DNA from: Nymphaea colorata | Taxonomy: Eukaryota; Streptophyta; Magnoliopsida; Nymphaeales; Nymphaeaceae | Reading direction: 5' to 3' | DNA length: 48,492 nt | NCBI RefSeq assembly: GCF_008831285.2 | Contig: NW_022204940.1 | Span: 1 to 48,492 of the forward strand | Shown: positions 1 through 9,430 of the stretch, in pieces | How the letters are laid out: each line of letters starts with the position of its first letter | How positions within the stretch are numbered: position 1 is the first letter of the stretch | Position numbers and translations under genes: made by a program | Notes under the pieces: model-generated | What the model was told of the DNA's origin: nothing | Databases searched by the model: none | What the model saw: the letters and a program-made list of their open reading frames with translations, nothing else

Positions 1-56
1 CTTTAAATTCTGCCCAAAACTTCAAAATCGCGTGCCCTAATCTTCTCTAATCAGTC

Positions 57-1003
57 ATGAGATCAGCCGACCCTTCTCTTCTATCTCCAGTTTTCCTCTC
101 CCAACTCATCTCTCAAAAACTGAAACCGTAGCAATTATTTGACTTGGAAACGTCAAATTGTCCCATTTATTAAAAGCCATAGACTGTATGGGCCACATCG
201 ATGGGACTACTCCAGCACCTCCAAAGTATATTGACCGTGAAGTAAGAAGACAGTCGTGGGAGATAAAGGTGAAATTAGTTTTGAAATATGAAACTCTTAC
301 TGAGAAACATCCGAATATGAAGTTTGGCAGGCTCACGACCAGTCCCTTGTTGCTTATATCACTTCTACTTGTCAGAGGAGGTATTGGGAGGTATTGATGA
401 TGATTTGACTGCCCTAGAGTTGTGGTCTACCCTTGCCACAACATATTCTCAAGTCTCGGAAGCACGTTTTCTAGAATTAAGAAGGCAATTTCAGGACATC
501 AAGCATGGGACACGTAGAGTTTTGGAATACTAGAATGAAATCAAGAGTGTTAGTGATCAGCTTGCTGTAATTGGACATCCTATCAGTGACAAGGACAAAG
601 TCTAACAAGCCTTGAGTGGACTGGGAACAAAATTTGATATTTTCTGCACAGCCCTAGAAGTCCTACCTGTTCTCCCATCTTTTGAAGATCTGAAGGCCAA
701 GCTTTTTCAACACGAAGCTAGTCGTGTTCAGCGACAGAATGTGATTCCTTCTAATAGTCACAATGTACTGATCACAGGGACACATGCACTGCAAGGGAAT
801 CGCACTCATCCTTGGACTTCTCAAGCAGGAATGGGAAGAGGGATTCTCCCAACACCACCAGGCATGAATACTACCTCTGCCACATCTAGAAGGGTTTCAA
901 CTTGTATCTATTGCAACAAATGGGGGCATGTAAAATCAGAATGTTGGCACAACCCTCACAACAAAACTAATCACGTTAGGCATGAGAACAGGGCAGCAGC
1001 AGG
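57..1003 (+). pseudogene. gag: Element A gag (UBN2-type capsid plus zinc knuckle), broken
   Basis: Gag would form the virus-like particle and bind element RNA. The ATG at 57 corresponds to the gag ATG of element C at 5171. The frame is lost at once: a one-base difference from C creates TAG at 129-131. Further stops are TAG at 531-533 (where C has a Leu codon) and TAA near 604 (where C has CAA). Recognisable blocks are a helical UBN2-like stretch around 385-720 (LELRRQFQDIKHGTR, FEDLKAKLFQHEASR). An intact CX2CX4HX4C zinc knuckle, CIYCNKWGHVKSEC, lies at 903-944. Relative to C, about 20 bp are missing near 264, where A retains what looks like the ancestral frame. The family assignment is firm. 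A functional protein is excluded. Confidence 0.88.
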
Positions 1004-1054
1004 GTAAGCTTTGTCATCATCTGGCTCAAATCAGACATCAAATGTTTCAGCAAC

Positions 1055-2364
1055 GTGCAACAACTTCTCATGACAGCCCTATCTAAGCTCCACTTGAAAC
1101 AAAACGAGCAAGGAGAGTGGTATGTGGACTCTGGAGCAGCAGCTCATGTTACTGGTGACACAGGTAATCTCTCTACTATTTTCCCTTATTTAGATCAAGA
1201 CTCAGTTGTCACGGGAGATGGTTCCCATCACACAATATCGCACATTGGAAATGCACAAATATCTATGGGCTCTTCTTCCATTCTGTTAAAGAATGTCCTT
1301 GTTGTTCCAAGTGTCAAGAAAAATATTATCTCAGTGTCTAAACTTATTGATGATACTCACTCCTCTGTTGAATTCACACCATCTTCTGTTTATGTCAAGG
1401 ATGCTCGAACCAAGAAGACATTCGCTGAGGGCACTCGCAAAGGAAATATGTATGTCCTTGAAGAAGCTCCACAACTATCAATACCTCACCCTTCAGATTC
1501 ATGTTTTCCTAGTCATAGTAAAGTCAATGTCGCAGAGTATAATAAGCCATCCATTTGGCATGGTCGGTTAGCTCATTGTAGTCAGCCTTTTGTTCAAAGT
1601 CTTGTTACAGACGGACTCTTAGATAAGTCCAGTTTAAGTTCAGTTAGTGAGTCCAGCATGTGTTCAACTTGTCATATCTGTAAGAGCCATGCCCATCAGA
1701 TTCATGTTTTCCTAGTCATAGTGAAGTCAATGTCGCAGAGTATAATAAGCCATCCATTTGGCATGGTCGGTTAGCTCATTGTAGTCAGTCTTTTGTTCGA
1801 AGCCTTGTTGCAAACGGACTCTTAGATAAGTCCAGTTTAAGTTCAGTTAGTGAGTCCTGCATGTGCTCAACTTGTCATATCTGTAAGAGCCATGCCCTTC
1901 CTTTTCAATTAATCAATAAAAGAGCTTCAAAGGTTTTTGACACTATATATTCTGATGTTTGGGGGCCTGCTCCAATTCCTTCTTCTTCTGGAAGTAAATA
2001 CTATGTCATTTTTATTGATTCATATTCCCGATATACTTGGATCCATTTCATGAAACACAAATCAGAAGTTTTCCGCTTGTTCACTCAATTTCATGCCTTG
2101 GTTCGGAATAAATACTCCAGTAATATTGTGCATTTTCAATGTGATGGTGGTGGTGAATTTATTTCTAATGAATTTACTAAGTACTTACTAGATAATGGGA
2201 TCACTAGACAAATTTCATGCCCGCATACTCCTCAGCAAAACGAAATTGCTGAAAGGAAACATAAACATATTGTTGAAAGCGCTCTCAGCATGATGCATCA
2301 CACAGACTTACCCATGACATTGTGGACCGAGGTTTTTCATATGGCTGTCCATGTTATAAATTGA
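1055..2364 (+). pseudogene. pol: Element A pol, protease and integrase part, broken
   Basis: The aspartic protease signature WYVDSGAAAH has its DSG at 1127-1135. The GAG-pre-integrase zinc region (WHGRLAHCS near 1557, with the CxxC of CSTCHICKSHA) follows. The integrase core has Asp at 1954-1956, Asp at 2143-2145 and Glu at 2251-2253, giving the D,D-35-E spacing. The reading frame is broken by a 203-bp tandem duplication (1494-1899): 203 is not a multiple of 3, so the first frame ends at 1774 and the integrase resumes in another frame. The frame then stops at TGA 2362-2364, where related proteins have Arg; element C has the same stop. Roles come from family knowledge; the breaks are seen directly. 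Confidence 0.9.
1492..1897 (+). repeat. 203-bp direct tandem duplication inside element A pol
   Basis: Two adjacent copies have a period of exactly 203 bp: TCAGATTCATGTTTTCCTAG starts at 1493 and again at 1696, and ATGTG near 1658 recurs at 1861. The copies differ at roughly eight sites by eye. Element C has a single copy here. The duplication covers the GAG-pre-integrase zinc region and shifts the reading frame. Confidence 0.92.
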
Positions 2365-2857
2365 CTACCATTAGCTTTGCTTGATGGAAAATCACCATAT
2401 TTCTATTACATCAAGAGCAGCCACACTATGAGGAATTGCATGTTTTGGATGCGTTTGCTATGTGCATGTTGATGTTTCTCTATGAAACAAGTTTCAAGAT
2501 CGTGCTATTTTGTGCAGATTTATAGGGTATCCAGAAAATTACAAGGGTTATAGATGCTACAATCCTAAAACTGGGCATGTTCATGTTTCACGGCATGTTG
2601 TTTTTTATGAAAGCAGGTTACAAGATCCCAAGGCTACTTGAATGACACTCAAGGATAAAAATGAGGTTTATGACACTTGGCTACATGCTGAAATCTTAAA
2701 ACAAGGGCAGAACGTTTGACTGAGCACAAAGAGCATGGTGTTAATGAGCCCAAGACACTTGTCAGTAGTGCTTTGGACAACATGCCCTCATCTTCTCACA
2801 ATGATCCACCTAGACATAGTCGGTTCTCATGGCTGGTGTACTCTAGGCGATCAGCTC
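2365..2857 (+). pseudogene. Element A integrase C-terminal region and linker, degenerate
   Basis: This stretch aligns with element C 7293-7750 (for example the block around 2510-2600 encoding a GY.ENYKGYRCYNPKTG-like sequence). It carries small indels, so no frame stays open. It encodes the integrase tail and the Ser/acidic linker that would lead into the reverse transcriptase. It ends at the element B insertion point. Confidence 0.8.
2853..2857. repeat. Target-site duplication of element B, left copy (AGCTC)
   Basis: AGCTC directly precedes the LTR terminal TGT at 2858. The same five bases directly follow the other LTR end (12933-12937). In element C the uninterrupted sequence reads GCTCAGCTCCTACTGCAG, so one AGCTC is the original site. 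Confidence 0.95.
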
Positions 2858-3221
2858 TGTAAAAAGAATAAGATATAAACAAGAGGAATTTGGGCAAAAT
2901 AATTAACGTGGTTCGACTCTTTGAAGAGTCTACGTCCACGGTAGAAAATCAATCCTCTCTCAATCTCTCATCCATTACCATGAGATTGAGAGGTTCTATT
3001 TATAGAGATTTCATGGTTTACAAGATTTTATCTGCATATTTTGTAGGGATTGATTTTCCCTTGTGCTGATCCATCCAACACTTGCTTCCTTGGATAGTGG
3101 CTTGATCCGTATCTCCTTGATTTCTCGAGTGATAGATATATCCACATCTCCTTGATTTTCTCGAGTGATAGATCTATCCACATCTTCTTGATCTTCTCAT
3201 GTGATAGGCATATCCTTAACA
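2858..3221 (-). repeat. Element B 3' LTR (364 bp)
   Basis: It runs from TGTAAAAAGAATAAG at 2858 to CCTTAACA ending at 3221 and matches 12530-12932. On the element strand a canonical TATAAATA box lies at 2997-3004. It contains two full and one partial copy of a 36-bp minisatellite (about 3111-3218), one fewer than the other LTR. An inverted repeat with 11-bp arms CTCTCAATCTC/GAGATTGAGAG lies around 2958-2994. Confidence 0.94.
2997..3004 (-). promoter_or_regulatory. Predicted TATA box in element B 3' LTR
   Basis: The minus strand reads TATAAATA within CTCTATAAATAGAAC. The same box is conserved at 12670-12677 in the 5' LTR, the copy that would drive transcription. This is inferred from sequence only. 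Confidence 0.6.
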
Positions 3222-3233
3222 TCCCCCTCAAAT
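3222..3233 (-). other. Element B polypurine tract
   Basis: The minus strand reads TTTGAGGGGGA directly before the LTR start TGTTAAGG. This is the usual position for priming of plus-strand DNA synthesis. Confidence 0.85.
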
Positions 3234-4536
3234 GAAGCATGGAAGACCGAATGCTTAATTTGCTGCGAAGTGATTCAAAACGAATGGTGGAGAGTGGCTT
3301 AGTAAACAGGTCGGCAATTTGATCCATATTGGAAATATAGCGAACTTGCAAATGACCCTTGGCGGTGTGATCACGGATAAAATGAACATCAATTTCGATA
3401 TGCTTAGAGAGGCGAGGAAAGACCGAATTTGCCGAGAGATATATAGCACTGACATTGTCACAAAAGATAGTGGTTACTTGCTGAGAAGAAATGTTCAGTT
3501 CTTGAAGAATGTATGTAAGGGAAAGAACTTCCGTTGCAGTGGATGCGAGCGCTCGATATTCAGCCTCACTGCTGGACCGAGCAACTGTCGCTTGCTTCCT
3601 AGCAGACCAAGGGACAAGAGAGTCACCAAAAAAGACTGCATATCCCACAATAGATTTGCGATCCTCAGTATTTCCGGCCCAATCAACATCAGTGTAGGCA
3701 GTTAAGTGAAGGTGAGTGGACGGAGGAAGGAGAAGACCATGTCCAACAGTATATTTGACATAGCGAAGTATGCATTTGACTGTAGCCCAATGCGTATCAC
3801 GAGGAGCATGCATATACTGACAAACTTTATTCAACATAAGAGAGTTCAAGCCGAGTAATGGTAAGATATTAAAGTGCGCCAACAGCTTGATGATAAGGCG
3901 TAGGATCTGATAGAGGTATTCCATCATGAGCTGAGAGACGAGTGTTGGCCGTCATAGGAATGGATACCGGCTTGGCTCTGAGCATGTCATGACGCATAAG
4001 AAGATCAAGCATATACTTGTGTTGAGATAAAAACAGTCCCTGAGGTGTGTGATGAACTTCTATACCCAAGAAATAGTGCAACGGACCCAGATCTTTGAGA
4101 GGGAAGCGAGCCGCCAACTTAGAGATAAGACCTTCGACCAAAGAGATGGAATTGCCTGTGATGATGATGTCATTGACATAAACAAGAAGGTAAATGTACC
4201 GTGTCGATCATAAACAAACAACGACGTGTCAATCTTGGAGCCGATGAACCCAATCTGCTGAAGGAACATATTCAGTTGGTTAAACCACGCCCTAGGAGCT
4301 TGCTTGAGACCATAAATAGCCTTACAAAGTCGACAAACATAATCAGGAAATTGAAGGTCGACATAGCCTGTAGGTTGGGTCATGTACACAGCTTCAGACA
4401 AGTCCCCGTGCAGAAAAGCATTGTTGATGTCCACCTGCCTGACGGGCCAATGATAACTGAGAGCAATACTGAGTACGAGGCGAATAGAAGTATGCTTGAC
4501 AACTTGACTGAAGGTATCAAAATAGTCAAGACCAGC
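3234..4536 (-). pseudogene. pol: Element B pol, C-terminal reverse transcriptase and RNase H, broken
   Basis: Read on the minus strand from 4536 downwards. Reverse-transcriptase blocks include DINNAFLHGDL (near 4430) and YGLKQAPRAW (near 4310). The catalytic box at 4169-4180 reads YVND instead of YVDD, with codon AAT for the first Asp, so the copy would be inactive even if the frame were restored. A frameshift lies just before that box. The downstream RT blocks LKDLGPLHYFLGIEV (near 4080) and an RNase H domain follow: TDVDWAG near 3690, SSSEAEYRA near 3565, CDN near 3470 and ADLFTKPL near 3295. The frame reads on into the LTR. The N-terminal half of this RT lies at 9655-9870, separated by element C. 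Confidence 0.9.
4532..4536. repeat. Probable target-site duplication of element C, left copy (CCAGC)
   Basis: CCAGC abuts the LTR start at 4537. CCAAC abuts the other end at 9650-9654. One of five bases differs, consistent with a decayed duplication. The RT of element B is interrupted exactly here. Confidence 0.75.
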
Positions 4537-4704
4537 TGTTAAGTCTGTACGTATAAGTGTAAGGGGATCGGGTCTGGATCGGGTCTGTTCAGACCCGATC
4601 CACTTTGTTTTTATGTCTTGTGTTAAGTCTGTACATATAGGTGTAAGGGGATCGGGCCTATTCAGACCCGATCCACTTTGTTTTTATGTCTTCGCGCCAA
4701 AGTG
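4537..4704 (+). repeat. 84-bp tandem duplication at LTR start
   Basis: TGTTAAGTCTGTAC begins at 4537 and again at 4621. The same 84-bp period occurs in the 3' LTR (9425 and 9509). Element A's LTR has a single copy, so the duplication arose in the C lineage before C inserted. Confidence 0.9.
4576..4601. repeat. LTR inverted repeat, 12-bp perfect arms with 2-bp loop
   Basis: GGATCGGGTCTG and CAGACCCGATCC are exact reverse complements separated by TT. The second duplicate (4649-4674) has two arm mismatches. Equivalents are at 9464-9489 (perfect), 9548-9573 (one mismatch at the loop) and 14632-14657 in element A (one mismatch). Confidence 0.92.
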
Positions 4705-4916
4705 GTGGCATCTCTTGTAATTACTTCATGTTTTATTCCACTTTTTGTTGTAACCTAATTAGGTTTATGTTTTAATAATAGAGATAAAGTATCGTGTGGC
4801 TGCATTGGCCGACGGTTCTCTTACCTTCGTTGCTTTCTTCTATTCTCTATTCTCCATCCTCCTTATTTTCTGACAGAGAGACGTGATTCGATGGTGTTTT
4901 AGTGAAGATTCTCACA

Positions 4917-4929
4917 TGGTATCAGAGCC
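4917..4929 (+). other. Element C primer-binding site
   Basis: TGGTATCAGAGCC begins immediately after the 5' LTR. It is complementary to the 3' end of plant initiator tRNA-Met, the usual primer of plant copia elements. Confidence 0.93.
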
Positions 4930-5170
4930 AGGTTACATCATCCTCCGGTGAGTGATTTCAGCTTGGAGTATTCTGCCCTAAATCTTATTTTCTGCCGTGG
5001 TTATCCCCAAACTCTGTTTCTGCCTTTAGTCCCACGATTTGCCCTAATTTCTGTTGCCCTAAATTCTGTTTTTTGCCCTAAATCACACAGTTTGTCTTCA
5101 TTTGCCCTACTTTCTGTCGTGAACTTTAAAATTCTGCCCAAATCGTCTGCTCTAATCCTCTATTTCAATC
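4930..5170 (+). other. Element C untranslated leader
   Basis: About 240 bp lie between the primer-binding site and gag ATG 5171, with repeated TTTGCCCTAA/TTCTG-type motifs. The end of this leader is what opens the window in element A (bases 1-56). No coding potential is apparent. Confidence 0.7.
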
Positions 5171-6185
5171 ATGGACCAGGCTCCCTCTCTTCTATCTTCT
5201 AGTTTTCTCTCACAACTCATCTCTCAAAAACTGAACCATAGTAATTGTTTGACTTGGAAACATCAAATTGTCCCATTTATTAAGAGCCATAGACTGTATG
5301 GGCACATCGATGGGACTACTCTAGCACCTCCAAAGTATGTTAACCATGAAGTAAAGAAGATAGTCGTGGGAGATAAAGGTGTTGGGGCCTCGCTGGAAGT
5401 GAAATCAGTTTTGAATATGAAACTCTTCCTGAGAGCAATCCCGAATATGAAGTTTGGCTAGCTCACGACCAGTCTCTTGTTGCTTATATCACTTCTACCT
5501 TGTCAGAGGAGGTATTGGGAGGTATTGATGATGATTTAACTGCACTAGAGTTGTGGTCTACCCTTGCCACAACATATTCTCAAGTCTTGGAAGCACGTTT
5601 TCTACAATTAAGAAGGCAATTTCAGGATATCAAGCGCGGGACGCGTACAGTTTTGGAGTATTTGAATGAAATCAAGAGTGTTAGTGGTCAGCTTGCTGCA
5701 ATTGGACATCCCGTCAGCGAAAGGAACAAAGTCCAACAAGCCTTGAGTGGACTGGGAATAGAATTTGATATTTTTGCACAGCCTTGGAAGTCTTACCTGT
5801 TCTCTCATCTTTTGAAGATCTAAATGCCAAGCCTTTTCAACATGAAGCTAGTCGAGTTCAACGACATAATCTGGTTCCTTCCAATAGCCACAATGTACTA
5901 ATCACAGAAACTCAGGCACTACAAGGAAATCGCACTTGTTCTTGGACTCCTCAGGCAGGCATGGGAAGAGGGATTCTCTGAACACCGCCAAGCATGAATA
6001 CTACCTCTGCCACATCTAGAAGAATCCCGACATGCTTCTATTGAGACAAGAAGGGGCATGTAAAATCATAATGTTGGCACAATCCTCAAAACAAGAATAG
6101 TCAAGTCAGGCACGAGAACAGGACAGCAGCGGGCTCAGCTCCATCCACATCTGGATCAAATCCAACTTCAAAGGTTTCAGCAGAC
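5171..6185 (+). pseudogene. gag: Element C gag (UBN2-type capsid plus zinc knuckle), broken
   Basis: The ATG at 5171 opens MDQAPSLLSS, followed by LTWKHQIVPFIKSHRLYGHI, the N-terminal copia gag block. About 20 bp near 5361-5380, absent from element A, shift the frame. The next piece, in another frame (from about 5400), carries a UBN2-like segment (LRRQFQDIKRGTRTVLEY near 5605). A one-base loss near 5776 shifts frame again, and the continuation runs to TGA 5979-5981. The zinc knuckle near 6030-6075 is destroyed: its second Cys codon is TGA (6042-6044) and TAA replaces a Glu codon at 6069-6071. Element A keeps an intact knuckle at the same place. Confidence 0.88.
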
Positions 6186-7292
6186 ATGCAGCAACTTCTA
6201 ATGACAGCCTTATCCAAACTTAACTTGAAGCAAAATGAACAAGGAAAGTGGTATGTGGACTCTGGAGCAGCAGCCCACGTTACTGGTGACACAGGTAATC
6301 TCTCTAGTGTTTCCCCTTATTTAGATCAAGGCTCAGTAGTCACGGGAGATGGTTCCCATCACACAATATCGCACATTGGAAATGCACAAATATCCATGGG
6401 TTCTTCTTCCATTCCATTAAAGAATGTCCTTGTTGTTCCAAGTGTCAAGAAAAATATTATCACAGTGTCCAAACTTATTGATGATACTCACTCCTCTGTT
6501 GAATTCACACAATCTTTTGTTTATGTCAAGGATGCTCAAACCAAGAAGACATCCGCTGAGGGCACTCGCAAAGGAGATATGCATGTCCTTGAAGAAGCTC
6601 CAAAGCTGTCTAAACCTCACCCTCCAGATTCATGTTCTTCAAGTCATAATGAAGTCAATGTCGCAGAATATAAAAAGCCATCCATTTGGCATGGTCGGTT
6701 AGCTCATTGTAGTCAGTCTTTTGTTCAAAGTTTTGTTGCAGATGAGCTCTTAGATAAGTCCAGTCTGAGTTCAGTCAGTGAGTCCAGCTTGTGCTCTAGT
6801 TGTCATCTTTGTAAGAGCCATGCCCTTCCTTTTCAGTCAATTAATAAAAGAGCTTCAAGGATTTTTGACACCATATATTCTGATGTTTGGGGGCCTGCTC
6901 CAATTCCCTCTTCTTCTGGGAGTAGGTACTATGTCTTTTTTATAGATTCATATTCCCGACATACTTGGATACACTTCATCAAACATAAATCTGAAGTTTT
7001 CCATTTGTTTACTCAATTCCATGCCTTGGTTCAAAATAAATACTCCAGTAATATTGTGCATTTTCAATGTGATGGTGGTGGTGAATTTATTTCTAATGAA
7101 TTTACTGAGTATCTACTAGATAATGGAATCACTAGACAGATTTCATGCCCACATACTCCTAAACAAAATGGAATTGTTGAACGAAAACATAGACATATTG
7201 TTGAAAGCACGCTCAACATGATGCATGACACAGACTTACCCATGACATTGTGGACTGAGGCTTTTCATTCGGCTGTCCATGTTATAAATTGA
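6186..7292 (+). pseudogene. pol: Element C pol, protease and integrase part (long open stretch)
   Basis: This is the longest open frame of the element, 368 codons from an internal Met. The protease motif WYVDSGAAAH has its DSG at 6258-6266. The GAG-pre-integrase zinc region has WHGRLAHCS (near 6687) and CSSCHLCKSHA. The integrase catalytic core has Asp at 6882-6884, Asp at 7071-7073 and Glu at 7179-7181 (D,D-35-E). The frame ends at TGA 7290-7292, where the family has Arg after Val-Ile-Asn; element A has the same stop. The protein would process the polyprotein and insert cDNA. No frameshift interrupts this part, but the stop truncates the integrase. Confidence 0.92.
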
Positions 7293-7860
7293 CTGCCATT
7301 GGCTTTGCTTGATGGCAAGTCCCCATACTTTTTATTACATCAAGAGCAGCCACGCTATGAGGAATTGCGTGTTTTTGGATGTGTTTGGTATGTGCATGTT
7401 GATGTTTCCTTACGTAACAAGTTTCAAGATCGTGCTATTTTGTGCAGATTTATAGGGTATGCAGAAAACTACAAGGGTTATAGATGTTACAACCCTAAAA
7501 CTGGGCGTGTTCATATTTCACGGTAGGTTTTTGATGAAAGTAGGTTACAAGATCCCAAGGCTACTTGCATGACACTCAAGGATAAAAATGAGGTTTATGA
7601 TACTTGGCTGCATGCTGAAATCCTAAGTCAAGGGGCTGATCGTTTGATTGAGCACGAGGAGCAAGATGTTAATGAGCCTGAGACACTTGTGAGCGATTCC
7701 TTGGACAGCATGCCTTCATCCTCACAACCCCATGAGACACTCTAGGCGCTCAGCTCCTACTGCAGCCCCACGTCAGTCCCAACATGTGCGACATCCCATT
7801 GATCGGTGGGTTAGTTATAACAACTTTTCTTTAGATTTTCAGTTGTTTATGACAGAAGTC
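7293..7860 (+). pseudogene. pol: Element C integrase C-terminal region and linker, broken
   Basis: After the TGA the frame continues with LPLALLDGKSPYFLL, RVFGCVWYVHV and GYRCYNPKTGRVHISR, the usual integrase tail. It is then cut by TAG near 7525, where element A has codons for His-Val instead. An acidic/Ser linker follows, then a shift near 7735 into the frame that begins the reverse-transcriptase domain. Element B inserted into the equivalent linker of element A. Confidence 0.85.
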
Positions 7861-8930
7861 AGCAAGAAGGTCGAACCAAAATCCTATCACCATGCAAATA
7901 AGGGAAAATGTTGGGTTGAAGCTATAAATGAGGAAATGGTAGCCTTGCATGAGTGTCAGACTTGGCAGATTGTCCCTTGTCCAACTGATAAGAATGTTGT
8001 GGGATCCAAATGGGTCTACAAACTGATAAGCCAGATGGTAGCATTGATCGACATAAAGCATGTCTTGTGGCACGCGGTTTCACACAGCAATATGGGGAAG
8101 ATTATGATGAAACATTCAGTCCGGTTATCAAGATGGGCACAATATGTGTGCTTATTTCTCTTGCAGTCTCATATGGGTGGCCTCTTTATCAGTTTGATGT
8201 CAAAAATGGTTTTCTTCATGGGATTCTTAAGGAAGAGGTATACATGGAGCAACCTCCCGGCTACAATACTCATGATCCTCAAAAATGGGTTTGTAAGTTA
8301 CACAAGTCTTTATATGGGCTGAAGCAAGCTTCTAGATCATGGTTCGATCGGTTTTCTCATCATATACAACAAGCTGGTTTTCTACGAAGCTCTCTAGATC
8401 ATTCCTTGTTTATGTATCATATCGAAGAAGCTACTACTTGGTTACTTATCTATGTAGATGATATTCTTATAATTGGGAATTCTTCTTCTCATATATCTTA
8501 TGTTAAGGATCTGTTGCAGTAAGAATTCAAGATGAAAGATCTCGGTGAACTTCGGTACTTCTTGGGTGTTGAACTTGATAGGGCAAATGATCGATTGACT
8601 CTTACGCAGCATAAGTATACTCTTGATATTTTGGACAAGGCAGGTATGATAAATTGCAAACCCATAACTACTCATAGTGTTCTAAACACTAAATTGGTTG
8701 CCTCTGATGGAACCGCTGCCTATTCAAATCCTACCTTCTATCGCAGCATTGTTGGTATGTTACAATACTATACCTTTACCCGCCCAGACATAGTCTATGC
8801 TGTAAATCAAATCTCTCAATTTATGCATGCACCCACATAAGGACATATGGATGCCGCTAAGCGGATCTTACGGTATCTCAAAGCTACTCTTGGGATGGAT
8901 TGATCTATGCAAAGTGTCGCAATGTTTCTC
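7861..8930 (+). pseudogene. pol: Element C reverse transcriptase, broken
   Basis: RT blocks in order are CWVEAINEEM (near 7910), VGSKWVYKL (near 8000), [20 protein letters not shown] (near 8070), FDVKNGFLHG (near 8195), YGLKQASRSWFDRF (near 8315), and the catalytic box YVDD, intact at 8451-8462. MKDLGELRYFLGVELDR (near 8535) follows. A 4-bp loss relative to A near 8024 shifts the frame before the fingers region. TAA at 8520-8522 (CAA in A) and TAA at 8838-8840 (GAA in A) truncate it. A one-base loss near 8893 shifts into RNase H. The enzyme would copy element RNA to cDNA in the particle. Confidence 0.9.
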
Positions 8931-9430
8931 TTGGACATAGCATACATACTTATACAGATGCAGACTAGGCGGGAGATCCTGATGACCGATGCTCAGTTTC
9001 AAGTTTCTGCCTCTTTCTTGATTCTAATCTCATTTGTTGGAGCAGTAAAAAGCAGCGTGCAGTTGCACGATCTAGCACTGAGGCAGAGTATAGAGCAATA
9101 GCTGCAGGGACAGCTAAGGCATCATGGTTACGACATTTTCTTAGAGAGCTTCATCTACCTATTGTTCAGTCCTCATTGCTATGCGACAATCAAAGCACCA
9201 TCAAAATTGCTTTCAACCCCATTTTGCATAATCGTACCAAGCACATTGAGATTGATCAACACTTCATTCGTCAGAAGGTTGAAGAAGCTAAGATCTTGCA
9301 TACTTATATATCCACCAGTGAACAAATAGCAGATCTTTTTACCAAAGATCTTACAGGGCAGCATTTTTGGGACTTGAAAAACAAGTTGTGCATGATCAAA
9401 TCTCATGCACAACTTGAGGGGGGTTGTTAA
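8931..9430 (+). pseudogene. pol: Element C RNase H and pol C-terminus, broken
   Basis: RNase H blocks are TDAD followed by TAG at 8966-8968 (Trp codon lost), SSKKQRAVARSSTEAEYRA (near 9040), LLCDNQSTIKIAFNP (near 9180), KHIEIDQHFIRQKVEEAKIL and ADLFTKDLTGQHFWDLKNKL (near 9330). The frame ends with EGGC and TAA at 9428-9430, inside the first bases of the 3' LTR. The domain would remove RNA from the RNA-DNA hybrid. Apart from the TAG, the last ~450 bp stay open. Confidence 0.88.
9412..9424 (+). other. Element C polypurine tract
   Basis: CTTGAGGGGGGT lies directly before the 3' LTR TGTTAAG. It overlaps the last codons of pol. Confidence 0.85.

Larger units (their letters stand above)
1..2857 (+). 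mobile_element. Copia element A, left part (5' LTR outside window)
   Basis: Left portion of a Ty1/copia retrotransposon reading gag, protease, integrase on the plus strand. It starts in the leader between primer-binding site and gag: bases 1-60 align by eye with 5117-5173 of element C, so the 5' LTR lies upstream of the window. It stops at AGCTC (2853-2857), where element B begins. Sequence homologous to the next part of C resumes at 12938, after the second AGCTC, so A was continuous before B inserted. Identity to C is high by eye, roughly 90 percent in coding parts; this was not computed. The copy is dead, with several stops, frameshifts and a 203-bp internal duplication. Confidence 0.93.
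4537..4916 (+). repeat. Element C 5' LTR (380 bp)
   Basis: It starts TGTTAAGTCTGTACG and ends AGATTCTCACA, directly before the primer-binding site. The first ~84 bp are tandemly duplicated (4537-4620 and 4621 onward). A perfect inverted repeat, GGATCGGGTCTG-TT-CAGACCCGATCC, lies at 4576-4601. A 14-bp palindrome AACCTAATTAGGTT lies at 4752-4765. The stretch TTTTAATAATAGAGA (about 4770-4785) could hold the TATA box, but this is weak. Confidence 0.93.

Noticed and set aside
4752-4765. AACCTAATTAGGTT palindrome as a regulatory operator
   Set aside because: A perfect 14-bp palindrome in the C LTR, but element A has it degraded (AACCTGATTAGGTC), and AT-rich palindromes of this size occur by chance. 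Noted in the LTR entry only.
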